Assembly: GCA_016283075.1 (NCBI GenBank)
Contig: JAEEMF010000005.1
Location: forward strand, 1 to 5,692
Source of the DNA: Bacilli bacterium
GTDB lineage: Bacteria > Bacillota_I > Bacilli_A > RF39 > UBA660
Length of the DNA stretch: 5,692 nucleotides
Direction: 5' to 3'
A program made the translations under genes and the position numbers. Shown in pieces: positions 1 through 2,923 of this stretch. The stretch's first letter is position 1; every line of letters starts with the position of its first letter. The notes under the pieces were generated by a model that saw only the letters and a list, made by a program, of their open reading frames with translations, searched no databases and was not told the origin of the DNA.

Positions 1-308
1 CTAAGTATAATGATGCAACTAAAGATAAAATGGGAGATATATTACCAGTTGAAATTACTGTTTATGAAGACAGAACTTTCGATTTCGTAATTAAAACTCC
101 ACCAGCTGCATTCTTAATTAAGAAATATGCTGGTGTTAAAAAAGCTTCTAGTAAAGGTTCTAAAGAAATCGTTGGAAAATTAACTAGAGCACAAGTTAAA
201 GAAATTGCAGAAATTAAATTACCTGATTTAAATGCATATACTGTAGAAGACGCAATGAAGTCTATCGAAGGTACTGCACGTAATATGGGTATTGAAATAA
301 CTGACTAA
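1..308 (+). CDS. rplK: 50S ribosomal protein L11, C-terminal part (5' end cut by window)
   Basis: L11 binds the GTPase-associated centre of 23S rRNA together with the L10/L12 stalk and helps elongation and release factors work. The frame is open from position 3 to the TAA at 306-308, giving 101 visible residues. It aligns by eye to E. coli L11 from about residue 40 onward: end of the N-terminal domain (PVEITVYEDRTFDFV), the linker with TPPAAFLIKKYAGV, and the rRNA-binding C-terminal domain with KLTRAQVKEIAEIK and the signature SIEGTARNMGIEI. The ATG at 30 is an internal Met, because homology continues upstream of it. About 38-40 N-terminal residues are missing, including the proline-rich helix associated with thiostrepton resistance, so that trait cannot be judged. 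It is followed after 70 bases by rplA, the usual pairing. Identification is very secure. Confidence 0.97.
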   Translation, partial: KYNDATKDKMGDILPVEITVYEDRTFDFVIKTPPAAFLIKKYAGVKKASSKGSKEIVGKLTRAQVKEIAEIKLPDLNAYTVEDAMKSIEGTARNMGIEITD

Positions 309-316
309 CAAGTCAT

Positions 317-339
317 TTCCTAGGTTTGACCTAGTGGAA
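317..339 (+). other. Hairpin upstream of and overlapping the L1 site
   Basis: TAGGT (321-325) pairs with ACCTA (329-333) around a TTG loop. The stem can be lengthened by TTCC (317-320) with GGAA (336-339) if GT (334-335) is bulged. The short form would stack directly on the L1 element; the long form would take up the GTGG arm of that element and so compete with it. No U-tract follows, so it is not an intrinsic terminator. Which form exists is not known. Confidence 0.5.
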
Positions 340-364
340 GGATAAAATAATCCGCTTGAACCAC
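334..364 (+). promoter_or_regulatory. Probable L1 autoregulatory binding site in the rplA leader
   Basis: The rplK-rplA gap contains a two-stem element. An outer helix GTGG (334-337) pairs with CCAC (361-364). An inner helix GGAT (340-343) pairs with ATCC (350-353) around an A-rich loop. Asymmetric internal loops AA (338-339) and GCTTGAA (354-360) separate the helices. This resembles the L1-binding helix of 23S rRNA and the GTGGGAGG...AACCAC element found before rplA in many Bacillota. The outer helix ends one base before the Shine-Dalgarno sequence AAGGAGGT (365-372), which lies 6 bases from the rplA ATG. Excess L1 binding here would block ribosome loading. The structure is seen in the sequence; L1 binding is inferred from related leaders. 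Confidence 0.72.
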
Positions 365-378
365 AAGGAGGTAAAAAA

Positions 379-1074
379 ATGAAAAAAGGTAAAAAATATT
401 TAGAAGCTAAGAAATTAGTTGAAAAAGGAAAACTATATACTATTAGTGAAGCTGCTAAATTAGTAAAAGAAACTTCAGTTACTAATTTTGATTCTTCAGT
501 TGAACTAGTTATGCGTCTTAATTTAGATACTAAAAAAGCTGATCAACAATTAAGAGGAGCAGTAGTTCTTCCAAACGGTACTGGTAAAACTAAAAAAGTT
601 TTAGTACTTGCTAAAGGTGATGCTGCAAAAGCTGCAAGTGAAGCTGGAGCAGATTATGTTGGAGATATGGATTTAGTTAACAAAATCGAAAAAGAAAACT
701 GGTTCGATTTTGATGTAATGATAGCTACTCCAGACATGATGCCTGTTTTAGGTAAATTAGGTAAGGTTTTAGGTCCTAAAGGATTAATGCCAAACCCAAA
801 AACTGGAACAGTTACATTAGATACTGCTAAAGCAGTTAATGATGTTAAAAAAGGGCGTGTTGAATACCGTACTGATTCATATGGTAACGTTGCTGTTATC
901 GTTGGTAAGGTTTCATTCACTGAAGAAAAATTAGTTGAAAATATTAACGCTTTTGTTTCATTAATTTTAAAATCTAAACCTGCTGCTGTTAAAGGTGAAT
1001 ATGTTAAAAACATTTCAGTTTCTTCAACAATGGGTCCTGGTATTAAAATTGATACAAAAAGCTTTGACAAATAA
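379..1074 (+). CDS. rplA: 50S ribosomal protein L1
   Basis: L1 forms the mobile L1 stalk on 23S rRNA near the E site, where it helps release deacylated tRNA, and in many bacteria it represses its own mRNA. The 231-residue product is close to the usual length of about 230. It starts MKKGKKYLEAKKLV, typical of the Bacillota N-terminus. Domain II holds the family signature at about residues 120-140 (MMPVLGKLGKVLGPKGLMPN). The C-terminus closes with SSTMGPGIKID, which is conserved in bacterial L1. The start is fixed by AAGGAGGT at 365-372, 6 bases upstream. Its single Trp codon (residue 108) is TGG. The last codons and TAA stop overlap the -35 and spacer of the rplJ promoter. Minus-strand open frames in this gene are shadows. 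Confidence 0.99.
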   Translation: MKKGKKYLEAKKLVEKGKLYTISEAAKLVKETSVTNFDSSVELVMRLNLDTKKADQQLRGAVVLPNGTGKTKKVLVLAKGDAAKAASEAGADYVGDMDLVNKIEKENWFDFDVMIATPDMMPVLGKLGKVLGPKGLMPNPKTGTVTLDTAKAVNDVKKGRVEYRTDSYGNVAVIVGKVSFTEEKLVENINAFVSLILKSKPAAVKGEYVKNISVSSTMGPGIKIDTKSFDK

Positions 1075-1093
1075 CATATAGTTATGTTATAAT
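1064..1093 (+). promoter_or_regulatory. Consensus sigma-A-type promoter for rplJ-rplL (extended -10)
   Basis: A perfect -35 TTGACA (1064-1069) is separated by 18 bases from a perfect -10 TATAAT (1088-1093). The -10 is extended by TGT (1085-1087). Transcription would start near A1100 or G1101, giving a leader of about 147 bases that contains the whole L10 leader. The -35 lies within the last codons of rplA and the TAA stop sits in the spacer. The spacer also carries an 8-base inverted repeat, ATAACATA (1071-1078) and TATGTTAT (1083-1090). Twelve of twelve hexamer matches plus TGn make chance unlikely even in AT-rich DNA. Confidence 0.88.
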
Positions 1094-1109
1094 CAATTCA
1101 GTTCGAAAA

Positions 1110-1183
1110 TAATAGGTACCGTAGACAGTAGGAGCGCAAGCTTAATAATTCCTACCGAGGGAGATTATAAATATAAATCTTTC
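1110..1183 (+). ncRNA. L10 leader with antiterminator hairpin
   Basis: This matches the known L10 leader that precedes rplJ in Bacillota. GTAGGA (1128-1133) pairs with TCCTAC (1150-1155). Inside, GC (1134-1135) and GC (1140-1141) close a GCAA (GNRA) tetraloop, leaving the unpaired stretch TTAATAAT expected of the L10-binding kinked region. The upstream part carries GGTACC (1115-1120) and the conserved-looking GTAGACA. An alternative antiterminator can form: ACCG+AGGG (1154-1161) pair with CCCT+CGGT (1185-1188, 1191-1194), with TG bulged, and AGATT (1162-1166) pairs with AATCT (1176-1180). The antiterminator shares bases with both the L10 fold and the terminator arm, so L10 binding should favour termination. 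Confidence 0.85.
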
Positions 1184-1218
1184 ACCCTTGCGGTCTTATG
1201 CTGTAAGGGTTTTATTTT
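1184..1218 (+). terminator. Rho-independent attenuator terminator before rplJ
   Basis: ACCCTTGCGGT (1184-1194) pairs with GCTGTAAGGGT (1200-1210) over 11 positions, four of them G-U, around a CTTAT loop. It runs into TTTATTTT (1211-1218). It lies between the L10 fold and the rplJ ribosome binding site and so can only serve as an attenuator. Its 5' arm is the same segment used by the antiterminator. Confidence 0.85.
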
Positions 1219-1247
1219 ACGGAACCCCCAAATAGAGGAGGTGTGAC

Positions 1248-1739
1248 ATGGCAAATGCAAAAATTTTAGAACGTAAACAATCAACTATTGATGAAATTTC
1301 TGAAAAAGTTAAAGGTTCTAACTCAGTTGTATTCTTTGAATACCGCGGTTTAACAGTTGGAGAAATGACTGAATTAAGAAGAAGTTTACGTGAATCTGGT
1401 TCAGATGTTAAAGTTTATAAGAACACTCTTGCTAAAAGAGCTCTTGATTCATTAAACTATGACATGCAAGGTGAATTAAATGGTCCAAAAGCTATGGCTT
1501 ACGGAACTGACGCTATTGCACCAGTTAAAGCATTAAGTCAATTTGCAAAGAAACATCCAGCTTTAGAGATTAAAATAGGAATCGTTGATGGAAAAGTTAC
1601 TGATCAAAAAGAATTAGCAGTACTTGCTGCAACACCATCAAGAGAACAATTATTAACTATGTTCGCTGCTGGATTATTAGAACATGTTAAGAATGTTGCA
1701 ATTTGTTTAGACTTACATAGTCAAAACTTAGAAGGTTAA
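1248..1739 (+). CDS. rplJ: 50S ribosomal protein L10
   Basis: L10 (P0-like) anchors L7/L12 dimers to the 23S rRNA stalk base beside L11 and represses its own operon through the leader mRNA. The product has 163 residues against the usual 165-175. The N-terminal rRNA-binding domain shows VVFFEYRGLTVGEM (about 27-40) and VKVYKNTLAKRAL (54-66), then LNGPKAMAYG. The C-terminal stalk helix begins near residue 129 (TPSREQLLTMFAAG...) and is the binding platform for L7/L12. The number of dimers cannot be read from the sequence. The start is supported by AGGAGGTG at 1236-1243. A CCCCC run at 1225-1229 could pair with part of this ribosome binding site (one mismatch). It is co-transcribed with rplL 54 bases downstream. 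Confidence 0.99.
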   Translation: MANAKILERKQSTIDEISEKVKGSNSVVFFEYRGLTVGEMTELRRSLRESGSDVKVYKNTLAKRALDSLNYDMQGELNGPKAMAYGTDAIAPVKALSQFAKKHPALEIKIGIVDGKVTDQKELAVLAATPSREQLLTMFAAGLLEHVKNVAICLDLHSQNLEG

Positions 1740-1778
1740 TCTTCGAAAACCAAACTAAAATAAAATAATTAAAAATAT

Positions 1779-1786
1779 AAGGAGGA
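1779..1786 (+). promoter_or_regulatory. Strong ribosome binding site of rplL
   Basis: AAGGAGGA lies 7 bases before the rplL ATG (8 from the GGAGG core) in an A/T-rich, apparently unstructured stretch (1741-1793). L7/L12 is needed in several copies per ribosome while L10 is needed once, so an open, near-perfect site fits the extra translation rplL must receive. No terminator or promoter is seen in this gap. Confidence 0.85.
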
Positions 1787-1793
1787 ATTTTAA

Positions 1794-2165
1794 ATGGCAA
1801 AATTAAGTACAAAAGAAATTATTGATTCAATTAGCGAAATGACAATTTTAGAAGTTAAAGATTTAGTAGATGCAATGAAAGAAGCATTCGGAGTAGATCC
1901 AAGTGCTGTAGCTGTAGCTGCTGCTCCAGTAGCTGCTGCTGCTGCTGAAGAAGGACCAAGCTCACAAGACGTAGTTCTTGCAAGTGCTGGTGCTAACAAA
2001 CTTGCTGTTATCAAATTAATCAAAGAAGTTACTGGTTTAGGTTTAGGTGAATCTAAAGCTATCGCTGATAACGGTGGAGTTATTAAAGAAAAAGCAACTG
2101 CTGATGAAGCTAAAGATTTAAAAGCTAAATTTGAAGAAGCTGGCGCTACAATCGAATTAAAATAA
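1794..2165 (+). CDS. rplL: 50S ribosomal protein L7/L12
   Basis: L7/L12 forms the flexible stalk that recruits and activates translational GTPases (EF-G, EF-Tu, IF2, RF3). The product has 123 residues, the normal length. The N-terminal dimerisation and L10-binding helices span about 1-33. An Ala/Val/Pro-rich hinge spans about 34-58 and contains five consecutive Ala. The C-terminal factor-binding domain spans about 59-123 (DVVLASAGANKLAVIK...ATIELK). The core motif ANKxAVIK and the Lys matching E. coli K84 are kept. The usual GLGLKEAKDLV helix reads GLGLGESKAIA, so the Lys matching E. coli K81 is Gly. The hinge exit reads GPSSQDVVL rather than the common EFDVVL. The overlapping minus-strand open frame mirrors the Ala codons and is a shadow. 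Confidence 0.99.
   Translation: MAKLSTKEIIDSISEMTILEVKDLVDAMKEAFGVDPSAVAVAAAPVAAAAAEEGPSSQDVVLASAGANKLAVIKLIKEVTGLGLGESKAIADNGGVIKEKATADEAKDLKAKFEEAGATIELK
1905..1946 (+). repeat. GCT/GTA codon repeat encoding the L7/L12 hinge
   Basis: The hinge is written almost wholly in GCT with a few GTA codons: GCT GTA GCT GTA then three GCT, CCA, GTA, and five GCT in a row (1932-1946). The pure GCT run is a short trinucleotide repeat that could change length by slippage without breaking the frame. Low complexity here is normal for the protein; uniform codon choice adds to the repeat at DNA level. Confidence 0.7.
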
Positions 2166-2176
2166 TTTGAAAGTCT

Positions 2177-2225
2177 AGCCTATAAGCCTATACTATTTTC
2201 ATAGTATGGGCTTTGGCTGTTTATT
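2177..2225 (+). terminator. Long hairpin after rplL: partial terminator or processing site
   Basis: AAGCCTATACTAT (2184-2196) pairs with ATAGTATGGGCTT (2201-2213) over 13 positions with one U-G, capped by TTTC. An outer AGCC (2177-2180) pairs with GGCT (2215-2218) across a small internal loop (TAT against T). The tail GTTTATT (2219-2225) is a weak U-tract. It starts 12 bases after the rplL stop and ends just before the methyltransferase ribosome binding site. E. coli also separates rplL from rpoB by an attenuator plus an RNase III hairpin, so a partial stop lowering downstream expression is likely. Processing is the alternative. Confidence 0.72.
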
Positions 2226-2238
2226 AAAGGAGGGAATT

Positions 2239-2832
2239 ATGAGTCACTATTTTATAGAGGATAATTCTTTGAAACACAATGTTGTTTCTAAGGATGTTTT
2301 TATAAAGACTAATAAGCTCTCTTTTTTTACTGATAATGGAGTTTTTTCGAAAAAAGGACTCGATTTTGGAACTAGAAGTTTACTAGAAAGCCTTCCAGAT
2401 GATATCCATGGTGATGTTCTAGACTTCGGATGTGGATATGGTCCAATAGGTATTTACTTAAAAAAAGTTTATAACTGTAATGTTGATATGTTAGATATTA
2501 ATGAAAGAAGTATAAACTTAGCAGTTAAAAATGCAGAATTAAATAAAGTAGATGTTAACATATTTAAAAGTGATATATATGAAAATGTTACTAAAAAATA
2601 TGATTACATTATTACTAATCCACCTATAAGAGTAGGTAAAAAAATCTTATATAAGATACTCTTTGAAGCCAGAGAGCATATGAAAGAAAATGGAACTATG
2701 TATCTTGTTATAAACAAAGATCAAGGTGCTAAATCAGTGATGAAAGACCTTGAAGATAGTTATAAAGTTAGTTTAGTTGAAAAAAATAAAGGTTTTTATA
2801 TAATTAAAGCTGAAAATCAATTGACTAAATAA
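2239..2832 (+). CDS. rsmC: RsmC/YbxB-like class I SAM-dependent methyltransferase (probable rRNA guanine-N2 methyltransferase)
   Basis: The product has 197 residues and matches the Bacillus YbxB family by eye: MSHYF start, FFTDNGVFSKKGLDFGTRSLLESL, SAM motif I VLDFGCGYGPIG (residues 60-71), acidic end of strand 2 at D86 (DINERS), and motif IV NPPIR (127-131). N-PP-I/L/F/Y is the signature of N-methyltransferases acting on exocyclic amines. E. coli RsmC makes m2G1207 in 16S rRNA; this protein resembles only its catalytic half, as in other Bacillota, so the target is inferred. The start at 2239 is preferred because AAAGGAGG (2226-2233) precedes it by 5 bases. An in-frame ATG at 2206 lies in the hairpin stem and lacks a ribosome binding site. 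Gene position between rplL and rpoB matches ybxB. Its last codons overlap the rpoB promoter. Confidence 0.93.
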   Translation: MSHYFIEDNSLKHNVVSKDVFIKTNKLSFFTDNGVFSKKGLDFGTRSLLESLPDDIHGDVLDFGCGYGPIGIYLKKVYNCNVDMLDINERSINLAVKNAELNKVDVNIFKSDIYENVTKKYDYIITNPPIRVGKKILYKILFEAREHMKENGTMYLVINKDQGAKSVMKDLEDSYKVSLVEKNKGFYIIKAENQLTK

Positions 2833-2849
2833 CATAGTTTTGTTAAAAT
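2821..2849 (+). promoter_or_regulatory. Promoter for rpoB (extended -10) overlapping the methyltransferase 3' end
   Basis: TTGACT (2821-2826) is separated by 17 bases from TAAAAT (2844-2849), extended by TGT (2841-2843). The hexamers match consensus at five of six positions each. Transcription would begin near 2855-2858, leaving a leader of about 65 bases. The -35 lies inside the last codons of the methyltransferase and its TAA stop is in the spacer, exactly as at the rplJ promoter, to which it is almost identical in sequence. It would let rpoB escape the hairpin after rplL. Confidence 0.8.
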
Positions 2850-2861
2850 TATATATTGGCG

Positions 2862-2890
2862 GCATATACTTTTTTTGCGTATGTATATGC
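2862..2890 (+). other. Hairpin in the rpoB 5' leader
   Basis: GCATATAC (2862-2869) and GTATATGC (2883-2890) form a perfect 8-base stem around a 13-base loop that begins with seven T. An A-run (2893-2898) follows instead of a T-run, so this is not a standard terminator reading toward rpoB. The hairpin would lie at the very 5' end of the mRNA from the promoter at 2821-2849. It may stabilise the transcript or regulate rpoB; no known family was recognised. Confidence 0.6.
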
Positions 2891-2907
2891 ATAAAAAATT
2901 TAGTTAT

Positions 2908-2923
2908 AGGGGTGAAATAAGTG
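2908..2923 (+). promoter_or_regulatory. rpoB ribosome binding site and GTG start
   Basis: AGGGGTGA (2908-2915) precedes GTG 2921 by 5 bases. No in-frame ATG lies nearby; the first Met codon is more than 100 codons in, beyond sequence clearly homologous to the RpoB N-terminus. A GGGGTG-type site with a non-ATG start is also how Bacillus subtilis rpoB begins (TTG there). Confidence 0.9.

Noticed and set aside
30..32. ATG at 30 as the start of a short gene
   Set aside because: The frame and L11 homology continue upstream to the window edge, so it is an internal Met of rplK.
326..348. TTGACC followed by TAAAAT as a promoter before rplA
   Set aside because: The spacing is only 11 bases and no acceptable -10 exists at 16-18 bases; the bases belong to the two leader hairpins.
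654..1070. 138-codon open frame on the minus strand inside rplA
   Set aside because: It mirrors a real, strongly conserved gene. TAA-poor codon use in rplA opens the opposite frame, and no ribosome binding site or family resemblance was seen.
1198..1206. ATG-CTG-TAA mini-frame in the attenuator terminator
   Set aside because: No Shine-Dalgarno sequence, located in the terminator loop and stem, and the L10-type mechanism does not need translation.
1790..2023. 77-codon open frame on the minus strand inside rplL, rich in Ala/Thr/Ser
   Set aside because: It arises from the GCT repeat of the L7/L12 hinge read backwards, so it is a low-complexity shadow.
2167..2196. TTGAAA and TACTAT (18-base gap) as a promoter for the methyltransferase
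   Set aside because: The -10 is poor and both elements fall in the hairpin region after rplL; the stem explains the sequence better.
2206..2238. Earlier in-frame ATG for the methyltransferase (11 extra residues)
   Set aside because: It lies in the 3' arm of the post-rplL hairpin with no Shine-Dalgarno sequence. The ATG at 2239 has AAAGGAGG and begins with the family's MSHYF-like start.
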